From NCBI GenBank assembly GCA_021793295.1, contig JAJYTA010000022.1, forward strand, positions 1-38,820: a stretch of DNA of 38,820 nucleotides. Reading direction: 5' to 3'. A program made the position numbers and the translations under genes. The notes under the pieces are model-generated. The model worked only from the letters and a program-made list of their open reading frames with translations, ran no database searches and was not told where the DNA came from. Source of the stretch: Actinomycetes bacterium (lineage in GTDB: Bacteria; Actinomycetota; Actinomycetes; Jiangellales; Jiangellaceae). How positions within the stretch are numbered: position 1 is the first letter of the stretch; the number at the start of each line of letters is the position of its first letter. Of this stretch, positions 8,674-15,536 are shown piece by piece.

Positions 8674-8695
8674 AATGAAACGCTATCGTTTCATT
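8674..8695. promoter_or_regulatory. Perfect palindromic TetR operator between pdh-type operon and tetR
   Basis: Arms AATGAAACG (8674-8682) and CGTTTCATT (8687-8695) are exact inverted repeats around CTAT. The site lies 27 bp before the tetR start and 63 bp before the E1alpha start. AT-rich arms in GC-rich DNA plus the adjacent TetR gene make it the likely binding site for that repressor, controlling both directions. Confidence 0.8.
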
Positions 8696-8721
8696 CTTGG
8701 AAAGCATAGATCGGGGTCGCC

Positions 8722-9369
8722 ATGGCAACCAACGAGGTTCGGCGGTCACCGGCGCGAGGCCGCCCGCGAGACGAGGATCGCGCTGCTCGGCGCGATGCGC
8801 TCCTGGAGTCGGCCATGCGCCAGTTCCTGAGCCGCGGGTACTCGGCGACCACCATCGAAGACGTCGCCGCCGGCGCCCGGGTGGCCAAGCGCACGATCTA
8901 CACCACCATCGGCGACAAGGAAGAGCTGTTCGTAGCGGTGGTCCGGCGCCTCGGTGACCGCGCGGTCACAGCGACGACGGGCGACTCCGACGACCCCGTC
9001 TCGCTCCTGCACGCCTTCGGTGTCCGACTGGTGCGGCTGATGCTGTCCGACGAGGCTGTGGGGCTGCACCGGTTGGTGATCGGCGAAGCCGCCCGCTTCC
9101 CGGAGCTGGCCGAGCGTCACTACATGAACGGCTCTCATCGCTACATCGGCGTGTTGTGTGACCTCTTGGCCGCCTTGCCGCCCGGCGCCCTCGTGCTGCC
9201 CGCCGACCGCAACGGGCACGGCCTGGCGGCCCAGGCCGAGGCGCTGTTCACGCAGTGGCTGGGCGAGCGACACCGGCGACGCCTGTTCGGACTCGACCCC
9301 GCGCCTTCGGATGACGACATCGAGAAGCACGTCGCGACGGTGCTGCAGCGATTCGTGCGCACGGCTTGA
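8722..9369 (+). CDS. TetR/AcrR-family transcriptional regulator
   Basis: A 215-residue TetR-type repressor. The N-terminal helix-turn-helix (about 24-70) includes RDALLESAMRQFLSRGYSATT and IEDVAAGARVAKRTIYTTIGDK. The remaining all-alpha ligand-binding domain resembles the AefR-like C-terminal family. The effector is unknown. The gene is divergent from the pyruvate-dehydrogenase-type operon, and a perfect 22-bp inverted repeat lies in the shared promoter region, so autoregulation and control of that operon are likely. ATG 8722 follows GGGG weakly spaced at about 6 nt. A small hairpin lies just after the stop. Confidence 0.9.
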   Translation: MATNEVRRSPARGRPRDEDRAARRDALLESAMRQFLSRGYSATTIEDVAAGARVAKRTIYTTIGDKEELFVAVVRRLGDRAVTATTGDSDDPVSLLHAFGVRLVRLMLSDEAVGLHRLVIGEAARFPELAERHYMNGSHRYIGVLCDLLAALPPGALVLPADRNGHGLAAQAEALFTQWLGERHRRRLFGLDPAPSDDDIEKHVATVLQRFVRTA

Positions 9370-9376
9370 CGTGCAC

Positions 9377-9392
9377 GAGGAATTCGTTCCTC
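9377..9392 (+). terminator. Short hairpin with TTCG loop after tetR
   Basis: GAGGAA-TTCG-TTCCTC is a perfect 6-bp stem closed by a TTCG tetraloop, 7 bp after the tetR stop. No T-run follows, so it is at best a weak terminator or a transcript-end stabilising hairpin. Confidence 0.4.
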
Positions 9393-9714
9393 CGCGCCGA
9401 GGTTCTGCGCCCGAAAACGGCGATAATCACCGCGATGCGCAAAGCGCGCGGAGACACGTCATTGCGCCAAGAGCTGGGTCTACCTCGGGAAACGCACGCT
9501 TGTAGGGACATTTCCGGACAAGGATGCAGGAAAAGGCCGGGCTTGCGTCACCGATTCAAGAACTCCACGTGACTTGATCACCCGCATGATGTATGTCAGC
9601 TGTCAAGCTGTGTAACGTTGCCCCAGATCCGGTTTGGACACCTGGCCGATTCGGCCGCTACGCACCGTCTTTTCCGGACCAGCCATGTCAAATGACACTT
9701 ATTGGAGAACATCA
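9393..9714. other. Gene-free stretch before the surface protease
   Basis: These 322 bases carry no convincing gene; the open frames in them are short and lack a ribosome-binding site. The composition is more AT-rich than its surroundings between 9500 and 9710, as expected for a promoter and leader of the protease gene. A GGAG ribosome-binding site at 9704-9707 lies 7 nt before GTG 9715. I see no firm -10/-35 pair. Confidence 0.5.
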
Positions 9715-11973
9715 GTGAGCACCATGTTGCTGCGCCGCCGAGGCGCAGCACGTGCTACCGGGGCCTTCGTGGCTGCCGCCGTCGCCGGCGGGTGCGTCAT
9801 CGCATCCGCTGCGGTGCCGGCTCATGCCGACGACGACCGTGCCCCGTTAGCCGTGCAGACCTTCGCCGCTGCGGACTTCACCGACCTGGCAGCCGAGCTG
9901 CCGGCGGCGCTGCGCGAAGCGATCCAGCGTGACCTCGGCCTCGAGCCGGCGCAATATCTCGCCAATGCCGAAGCGGCGCGTACGGCGTCGGACGTGGCGG
10001 ACTCGCTGCGTGCCGAAGGCGTGAACGTCCTGGGCTCGTCCATCGACGGCCAGGACGTGACCATTCACGTCGGCTCCGACAGCGACGTTCCGTTGGCCGA
10101 GGCCACCGGCGCCAAGGTCGAGGTCGGCGGGCTGATCGAGCTCAGCACCGAACGCGAGGTCCAGCCCGCCCGCGATCACAAGGGCGGCTACGGCTACGCC
10201 TACCAAACCAGCGAGCCGGATGAAACCGGTGCCTTCCAGCTCGGCCGGTGCTCGGCCGGGTTCAGCGGGTACGACGCTGACGGCAACTCGCGCTTCCTGA
10301 CCGCCGGGCACTGCGGTACGGACACCGCGACCGGTGAGCAGCTGACCTACCCCGTCCACCACATCGAGCTCGACGAGCCGATCTGGGCCAGCGAGGACTG
10401 GGCGCAGGAGTTCCCCGGCACTTCGCTGGGCGAGTTCGTTCCGGGCTCGATGCACTACGGCAACGAACACGACGGCGGCCTGGTCGACGTCACGTCGGAG
10501 TGGGACGGGATCCCGCAGGTCGCGGGCTGGGCCGGCGGTGCCGGTAGCCCGGACGAGGCCTCGGTCGACGTCCTGGGGACCATCGGCGCGGTCGCCGGTG
10601 CGCAGGCGTGCAAGTCCGGCGCGACCTCCGGCTGGAGCTGCGGCGAGGTCCTCGTTCCGCAGGAGAGCATCGCCGTGGGCGACCAGCAGGTCACCGGGTT
10701 CATCTTCAACGCGTGCCTGCTCGGCGGTGACAGCGGCGGCTCGATCCTCGTGGGCAGCTACGCGCTCGGTGTGAACAGCGGTTCGACTCACGACGGCCGC
10801 ACCGACTGCGACACCTGGACGCCTGCCACCGGGCCGGACGACACCAGCGGTGACTTCAGCATCGGCTACGCCGTGGCTGGCGGCGAGTACAGCGCCAAGA
10901 GCCTGTTCGGTGCCGACTGGGAGCCGGCGATCAAGATCAACACGCCGGTCGTCACCTCGCCCGAGGACGGCGGCGAGACCGGCCCGACCCCGACGTTCAC
11001 CGGGACCGTCGAGGGCGCGCGCTCCACGCACAAGGTCCGCCTCGTGATCGACGGCGAGAACTCCTACGGCGGCGAGGTGACCAACGACGGCGCGTTCTCC
11101 GTCGACGTCACCGAGGCCCTCGAGCCGGGTGAGCACACCTACGAGCTGCAGGCCACGTACGGCCAGTACTCGAAGTCCGAGGTCGTCGAGGGCAACTTCA
11201 CCGCCACCGAGGTGCAGGTCGAGCAGCTCGCGGTGGAGTCCCCGACCGATGGGCAGACCACCAGCGACGTCCGTCCCGACTTCACCGGCACCGGCCAGCC
11301 CGGCGCCACGGTCACCCTGACCGTCGGCGACGAGGTCGTGGGCGAGGCGACGGTCGGCGAGGACGGCACCTGGACCATCACGCCGGAATCGGACCTGCCG
11401 ATCGGCAAGCGCTTCGACGCGACCGTCACGCAGCAGTTCGACGGTGACACCCAGGAGGCCACGGTGGCCGACCTCGGCATCAAGGCGCCTGAGGTCACCA
11501 TCGCCGCGCCCGAGGACGGCTCCTCGGTCTCCGGTGACGTCGTCTTCACCGGTACGGCCTTCCCGGGGGCCACGGTCGGCCTGGAGATCGAAGGCACCGT
11601 CACCGAGTCGGGCGCGGTGCAGACCGCGGCCGACACGTGGGAGGGCGACCTCGAGGTCGACGAGAACGGCGCATGGACGTTCACCCCCGCGGAGCCGTTG
11701 CAGGACGGTGAGTACACGCTGACGGCGTCGGCCACGCTGGAAGGTGGCGACCCTGAGCTCACCGACTCCGAAGCCACTGTTTCGTTCACGGTGACCACCG
11801 GGGACGACGGTGCGGACGAGAACGGCGACGAGCAAGGCGACGAGAACGGCGACGACGACCTTCCCGACACCGGATCGTCCAACACCTGGATGATTTTCCT
11901 CGGGATCGGTCTTCTCCTGGCCGGCGGCGCAGCCATCGCCGTCCGCGCCAAGCGCAACAGCAGCGTCGCCTGA
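9715..11973 (+). CDS. Secreted, wall-anchored S1-family serine protease with Ig-like repeats and LPDTG signal
   Basis: Predicted surface protease of 752 residues. It has a signal peptide (1 to about 38, ending AVPAHA), a pro-region (about 40-145), and a streptogrisin/alpha-lytic-like S1 domain with likely triad His199 (TAGHCG), Asp253 (HDGGLVDV) and Ser340 (GGDSGGS). Three Ig-like repeats follow, starting near 413, 505 and 593; each has a SPxDG or APEDG start and a TFTGT/DFTGT/VFTGT core. An acidic linker leads to sortase signal LPDTG (716-720), a hydrophobic helix and a basic tail. It should be cleaved by sortase and linked to peptidoglycan; no sortase gene is in the window. GTG 9715 is chosen for GGAG 7 nt upstream; an upstream in-frame ATG would place extra residues before the signal peptide. 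Substrate unknown. Confidence 0.9.
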   Translation: MSTMLLRRRGAARATGAFVAAAVAGGCVIASAAVPAHADDDRAPLAVQTFAAADFTDLAAELPAALREAIQRDLGLEPAQYLANAEAARTASDVADSLRAEGVNVLGSSIDGQDVTIHVGSDSDVPLAEATGAKVEVGGLIELSTEREVQPARDHKGGYGYAYQTSEPDETGAFQLGRCSAGFSGYDADGNSRFLTAGHCGTDTATGEQLTYPVHHIELDEPIWASEDWAQEFPGTSLGEFVPGSMHYGNEHDGGLVDVTSEWDGIPQVAGWAGGAGSPDEASVDVLGTIGAVAGAQACKSGATSGWSCGEVLVPQESIAVGDQQVTGFIFNACLLGGDSGGSILVGSYALGVNSGSTHDGRTDCDTWTPATGPDDTSGDFSIGYAVAGGEYSAKSLFGADWEPAIKINTPVVTSPEDGGETGPTPTFTGTVEGARSTHKVRLVIDGENSYGGEVTNDGAFSVDVTEALEPGEHTYELQATYGQYSKSEVVEGNFTATEVQVEQLAVESPTDGQTTSDVRPDFTGTGQPGATVTLTVGDEVVGEATVGEDGTWTITPESDLPIGKRFDATVTQQFDGDTQEATVADLGIKAPEVTIAAPEDGSSVSGDVVFTGTAFPGATVGLEIEGTVTESGAVQTAADTWEGDLEVDENGAWTFTPAEPLQDGEYTLTASATLEGGDPELTDSEATVSFTVTTGDDGADENGDEQGDENGDDDLPDTGSSNTWMIFLGIGLLLAGGAAIAVRAKRNSSVA

Positions 11974-11990
11974 GGAGCGAGTCTGTTGGT

Positions 11991-12045
11991 CGGGGCGTTG
12001 ACCTGGATGAATACATCGTGAAAGCGATGTGAAGGCAACGCCCCG
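11991..12045 (+). other. Nested double stem-loop after the protease gene
   Basis: Outer arms CGGGGCGTTG (11991-12000) and CAACGCCCCG (12036-12045) pair perfectly over 10 bp. Inside them ACATCG (12013-12018) and CGATGT (12025-12030) form a second perfect 6-bp stem with loop TGAAAG. It begins 18 bp after the protease stop. It could be a 3'-end stabiliser, a terminator without a U-tract, or a small structured RNA. Confidence 0.6.
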
Positions 12046-12046
12046 T

Positions 12047-12061
12047 ACCGTCAGTGACGGT
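12047..12061. repeat. 15-bp inverted repeat
   Basis: ACCGTCAGTGACGGT is a perfect palindrome around a central G, starting two bases after the nested stem-loop. It resembles a protein-binding site more than an RNA hairpin, because its loop would be very short. Function unknown. Confidence 0.5.
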
Positions 12062-12137
12062 CGGCTGGCCGCCGAGTCGGGTGGCCGCGGCCGTTGCCGG
12101 GATCCGTCGCAGAAAGACGGATGGCCCGCTCATGATC

Positions 12138-12172
12138 CGGCCCCGCAGGTCCGTGCCCGGCCTGCGGGGCCG
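12138..12172. terminator. Strong 12-bp hairpin between convergent genes
   Basis: Arms CGGCCCCGCAGG (12138-12149) and CCTGCGGGGCCG (12161-12172) pair perfectly with an 11-nt loop. It lies 21 bp beyond the stop of the minus-strand DUF1707 gene and downstream of the plus-strand protease, so it may serve both. The T-rich tail on the plus side is short (CTTTCAT). Confidence 0.7.
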
Positions 12173-12193
12173 CTTTCATGTCCGGGTGTGGCC

Positions 12194-12874
12194 TCAGTGG
12201 GCTTTCTTGGCGATCTTCTGGGCCTTCTTGAGCGGCATGTCCAGAGTCTCCTCCGGCAGCCGCCACACGTCGGTGCCGCCCATGACGTTGTACACGAGGA
12301 TCTTGACTCTCGGTGCGCCCGGGCGCGGCGGCCTCGTGCTTCCCCGCTCGCCGGTGCCGCCCATGATCGAGAACCCGCCCACTTCGACGTCCACGGTGTC
12401 GGGGACGTAGATGTCGGCGCCACCCATCACGCTGATCGACACGATCGTGGTCTCGTCGGAATCGAGTTCGGCGTTACGCAGGTCGATCGTGTGCCCACCC
12501 ATGATGGCCAACGCCGTCACGCGCTCGGCCACCCGCCAGCGTCCCTGCTTCTCGGTGCCGCCCATGATCGCGACGATCCACTTGGTGAGTTTGCGGCGGC
12601 GGGTCTCGGGCTCGGTGGCCGAACGAGACGCCGAATCGGTCGAGGGCAAATCGGCGACGAGCCGATCCAGTTCCTCCCGGGTGGTGGCCCGGTAGGCGAG
12701 GCCGATGCGTTCCTCGAGTTCGGCGAGGGTGAGTCGCCCGGTGGTGGCGTGCTCCGAGAGCGCCTCGACGACCTGTTCGCGCTCGAGGTCCGATGCTCGA
12801 ACCGCGGGAGTGGAAGGCGTGGGCGGGAGGCGCCCGGGCTCGTCCCGGTCGGCAGGCTCGGAGGTCGGCGTCAT
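12194..12874 (-). CDS. DUF1707 domain protein with LiaF-like MGG repeats
   Basis: A 226-residue protein. A DUF1707 domain (about 25-75; VRASDLEREQVVEALSEHAT, LTLAELEERI, ATTREELDRLVADLP) is followed by a basic segment and a C-terminal part resembling the cell-wall-active antibiotic response (LiaF) beta domain. The C-terminal part carries five MGG turns (IMGGTEKQG, IMGGHTIDL, VMGGADIYV, IMGGTGERG, VMGGTDVWR), suggesting a regular beta-helix-like strand ladder. No transmembrane helix is evident. In actinobacteria such proteins are common and mostly uncharacterised; a role in envelope-stress sensing is inferred from the LiaF likeness. The gene starts 9 bp after the NUDIX gene, so the two are probably one transcript. 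Confidence 0.85.
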   Translation of the reverse strand: MTPTSEPADRDEPGRLPPTPSTPAVRASDLEREQVVEALSEHATTGRLTLAELEERIGLAYRATTREELDRLVADLPSTDSASRSATEPETRRRKLTKWIVAIMGGTEKQGRWRVAERVTALAIMGGHTIDLRNAELDSDETTIVSISVMGGADIYVPDTVDVEVGGFSIMGGTGERGSTRPPRPGAPRVKILVYNVMGGTDVWRLPEETLDMPLKKAQKIAKKAH

Positions 12875-12883
12875 GTCGCCAGG

Positions 12884-13315
12884 TTAGTCGTGGCCGGCAA
12901 GCGCGGCTACGACCGCTCGGTCGGCCGGCAGCCAGGACACCGCGTGCCACGAGCCGGGCTCCAGCCAGCGCAACGCGTCATGGTCGGCCATCGCTTCGGG
13001 AACACCGGACTCGACGACGGCCCACCACACCCGCATGCAGGCCTGGGCGGTCAACGGCCAGGCCCCGTCCACCGGCCCCAGCACCTCAGCGCCCAGCCGG
13101 ACCGAGACCGCCAACTCCTCGCGCAATTCGCGGTGCAGGGCGGCCACCGGTGTCTCGTCCGGCTCCACCTTCCCGCCCGGGAACTCCCACCCTCCGGCCA
13201 GTTCGGCCGGGGCGCGGCGGCGTGCGGCGAGCAGCCGCTGCGGCCGCGCGAGGTCGTCGACGATCGCAGCGGCCACGACCAGCATCGTCGGCGACTGAGG
13301 GCGGTATTCGGTCAT
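12884..13315 (-). CDS. NUDIX hydrolase, MutT-like
   Basis: A 143-residue protein with the Nudix box at residues 48-70 (GKVEPDETP then RELREELAV). The metal-binding glutamates E63, E66 and E67 are present; the usual Gly of the box is Ala69. Its size and the N-terminal VVAAAIVDD, AARRRAPAELAGGWEFPGG pattern fit the MutT/CTP-pyrophosphohydrolase group, which cleans oxidised or non-canonical nucleoside triphosphates. The exact substrate is unknown. ATG 13315 is used. It heads a two-gene minus-strand unit with the DUF1707 gene and is divergent from the CAP-domain gene. Confidence 0.88.
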   Translation of the reverse strand: MTEYRPQSPTMLVVAAAIVDDLARPQRLLAARRRAPAELAGGWEFPGGKVEPDETPVAALHRELREELAVSVRLGAEVLGPVDGAWPLTAQACMRVWWAVVESGVPEAMADHDALRWLEPGSWHAVSWLPADRAVVAALAGHD

Positions 13316-13360
13316 CTACGACATCCAGATGCAGGCGGGCGGATCGGGAGGTAGGGGTCA

Positions 13361-13366
13361 TATGAT
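13361..13366 (+). promoter_or_regulatory. -10-like box for the CAP-domain gene
   Basis: TATGAT matches the consensus -10 at five of six bases. It is about 48 bp before GTG 13414, giving a leader that includes GGAAGG at 13398-13403. No good -35 is visible at the usual spacing. Confidence 0.4.
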
Positions 13367-13413
13367 CTTGGCACGTGCAGTATGGTCGGGCATCGTCGGA
13401 AGGACTTTGACCC

Positions 13414-14382
13414 GTGACCTTGTGGCAACCTCGGCACCGACGACCGAGTAAAACCCCCCTGTACCTGCGCCTCGGCTCTCTGGTTCTGATCCCCGTTCTC
13501 ACGGTCGGCGCCATCGCGGTCCTCAACGAGGATCCGTCGTCGTCCGGCACTCTGCGCGTCGAGACCGAGAGTACGCGGACCTCCGACCGGCCCAGCGACA
13601 CGACGTCGTCGTCGGCCACGGGCACCCCGTCCGATGCCGGCACATCGGGCACCCCCGGCGCCTCCGAGACCTCCGACGCGGCCAGCGATCCGCATGGCGA
13701 CGGCGCGGACCGCACCGACGGGTCGAGCGGCGGCGATTCGAGCTCGACCGGCGATCCCGACTCGACCGGGGATCCGGACCCCTCCGGCGAGCCGGACCCG
13801 ACCAGCGATCCCACGGACGACACCGACCCGGCCGAACCCGAAACGTCCGGCTCGCCGCGGCCGTCGTCCACCCCTGAGCCCACCGACGAGCCGACCCGGC
13901 CCGGCAAGCCGACGCCGACCGGAGAGCCCTCCACGCCGAACGATCCGACGCCCACCCCGTCCACGACGCCGACCGACCCGCAGCCCACCACTCCGGTACT
14001 CGCCCGGGACGAACAGGCGCTGATCGATGCCACCAACGCGGTGCGTGCGGAGGCGGGTTGCTCGCCGCTTCGGGCCGACGCTCGGCTCCTGGCCGCTGCC
14101 AGAGAACACAGCCGCGACATGCGCCAGCGGTGGTTCGTCTCACTGGTGAGTCCGGACGGCGAGACCCCGACCGACCGCGCTGAAGACCACGGCTACAGCG
14201 CACCCGTCACCGGGAACGTGTGGCGCGGGACCCGCAGCGCCGAACGTGTCGTCAAGCACTGGATGGCCGATGCCGACTCGCGCGCCCGGCTGCTGGACTG
14301 CAGCTACACCTCGGTCGGCGTCGGCGTCGAGAAGGGGTTGCTGCTCAACGCCTGGTGGTCGCAGCTCTTGGGACGCGCCTGA
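13414..14382 (+). CDS. Membrane-anchored CAP (SCP-like) domain protein with degenerate active cavity
   Basis: A 322-residue protein. A short basic N-terminus and one transmembrane helix (about 19-37) are followed by a long Ser/Thr/Pro/Asp-rich linker (about 40-195) likely to span the wall. A CAP domain occupies 197-322. It keeps the fold signatures (DATNAVRAEAGCSPLR, SPDGETPTDRAEDHGYS, WWSQLLG) and a probable disulfide. The usual cavity residues appear lost: the FSH histidine position is Leu244, the GEN glutamate position is Gly267, and the HR histidine position is Ser289. Bacterial CAP proteins are secreted and poorly understood. GTG 13414 follows GGAAGG by 10 nt. Confidence 0.82.
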   Translation: MTLWQPRHRRPSKTPLYLRLGSLVLIPVLTVGAIAVLNEDPSSSGTLRVETESTRTSDRPSDTTSSSATGTPSDAGTSGTPGASETSDAASDPHGDGADRTDGSSGGDSSSTGDPDSTGDPDPSGEPDPTSDPTDDTDPAEPETSGSPRPSSTPEPTDEPTRPGKPTPTGEPSTPNDPTPTPSTTPTDPQPTTPVLARDEQALIDATNAVRAEAGCSPLRADARLLAAAREHSRDMRQRWFVSLVSPDGETPTDRAEDHGYSAPVTGNVWRGTRSAERVVKHWMADADSRARLLDCSYTSVGVGVEKGLLLNAWWSQLLGRA

Positions 14383-14456
14383 TCTGAAGCGCGCCGGAGG
14401 GCGCCCTGGGTCCGGAACTGGTCGAAAAATCGCTCGCTGCTCGCGCCACACCGATC

Positions 14457-14462
14457 TAGCGT
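14457..14462 (+). promoter_or_regulatory. -10-like box, leaderless tandem-GNAT gene
   Basis: TAGCGT is followed by 7 nt and ATG 14470. There is no Shine-Dalgarno between them, which favours 14470 over the upstream in-frame GTG 14461. Confidence 0.45.
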
Positions 14463-14469
14463 GTGCCGC

Positions 14470-15510
14470 ATGTCCAGCGCACAACTGGCCCCGGTCCGGG
14501 TCCGCGCCGCCGCACCGGCGAACCTTCCGGGCTTGCCGTCCGGCGTCGATCTGACCTGGCGGGCGCTGACCCCGGCCGATGTTCCAGCGTGGTACGCGCT
14601 GACGGGCGTGGCCGACGACGCCGACGACGCCACCGAGCGTCGCTCACGAAGCGAACTGGCCCAGATGTTCGAGGGCGGCTGGCGGGACCCGGCCCGCGAC
14701 TCGGTGGCCGGTTTCGACGCTGCCGGCCGAATGCGTGCGTATGCGTGGTCGGAGTTCCGCCCCGCCACCGAAGGCACCCACGCCACCGTCCTGTACGGCA
14801 CGGTGCACCCGGACGATCGCCGCCGTGGGATCGGCCGGGCGATCCTGGCGTGGAGCGAGGCACGCTCGCGGCAGCAGCTGGCCGCCGCGGCGGTCAATCT
14901 GCCGGCTCGGATCCGGTTATTCGTCGACGAGCACCACGTCGCGGCGAGACGTCTCGGCGAACGCTCCGGCTTCGAACCGCGGCGGTGGTACATCGGGATG
15001 CGTCGAGACCTGGCGGCGCCGCTGCCTGAGATTCGAGTCCCCGACGGCGTGACGGTACGTCCGTATGCCCGGTCGTGGGACGAGGCGGTCCGGCTCGCCC
15101 ACAACGAGTCGTTCGCCCGCGACCACTGGGGCTCGAGTCCGTTCGATGCCGAGGTGTGGCAGGTGAACGTCGTAGGCACCGATGCGTTCCGGCCCGATTG
15201 GAGCTTCGTCGCGCTCGACGCCGCGGGCCTGGTGGTCGGTTACCTGATCTCCGGTGCCTACCACCAGGACTGGGAGCCCCAGGGCTACACCGAGGGCTGG
15301 ACCGACCTGCTCGGCGTCCGCCGCGAGTGGCGGCGGCAGGGCCTGGGCGGCGCGCTGTTGGTCGCCGCGATGCGCGCCTACTCGGCCTCGGGCATGCAGT
15401 ACGCCGGCCTGGACGTCGACACCGCGAATCCCACCGGCGCCCTGGGCGTGTACACCCGGTTGGGCTACGAGCGCGAGACCGGCGCGGTCATGCTGACCAA
15501 AGAGATCTGA
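14470..15510 (+). CDS. Tandem GNAT acetyltransferase (MshD-like architecture)
   Basis: A 346-residue protein with two GNAT domains (about 20-180 and 185-346). Acetyl-CoA motif A is visible in each: VHPDDRRRGIGRAI in the first and VRREWRRQGLGGALL in the second. The C-terminal GLDVDTANPTGALGVYTRLGY is the usual motif-B region. Mycothiol synthase MshD has the same double-GNAT layout with only the C-terminal half active, but I see no specific MshD signature, so the substrate remains open. It is transcribed alone, probably leaderless, and converges on the ABC permease gene 26 bp further on. Confidence 0.85.
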   Translation: MSSAQLAPVRVRAAAPANLPGLPSGVDLTWRALTPADVPAWYALTGVADDADDATERRSRSELAQMFEGGWRDPARDSVAGFDAAGRMRAYAWSEFRPATEGTHATVLYGTVHPDDRRRGIGRAILAWSEARSRQQLAAAAVNLPARIRLFVDEHHVAARRLGERSGFEPRRWYIGMRRDLAAPLPEIRVPDGVTVRPYARSWDEAVRLAHNESFARDHWGSSPFDAEVWQVNVVGTDAFRPDWSFVALDAAGLVVGYLISGAYHQDWEPQGYTEGWTDLLGVRREWRRQGLGGALLVAAMRAYSASGMQYAGLDVDTANPTGALGVYTRLGYERETGAVMLTKEI

Positions 15511-15536
15511 GCCGCGATCAGCCGCGCCGCCGGTCC

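Noticed and set aside
9847-11835. 662-codon open frame antisense to the protease
   Set aside because: It arises from the strong third-position GC bias; the sense strand has signal peptide, triad and LPDTG motif.
12029-13354. 441-codon plus-strand open frame over the DUF1707 and NUDIX genes
   Set aside because: It runs antisense to two well-supported genes and includes the terminator hairpin.
14391-14404. Small GCGCC/GGCGC hairpin after the CAP-domain gene
   Set aside because: A 5-bp stem with 4-nt loop is expected by chance in DNA this GC-rich, and no T-run follows.
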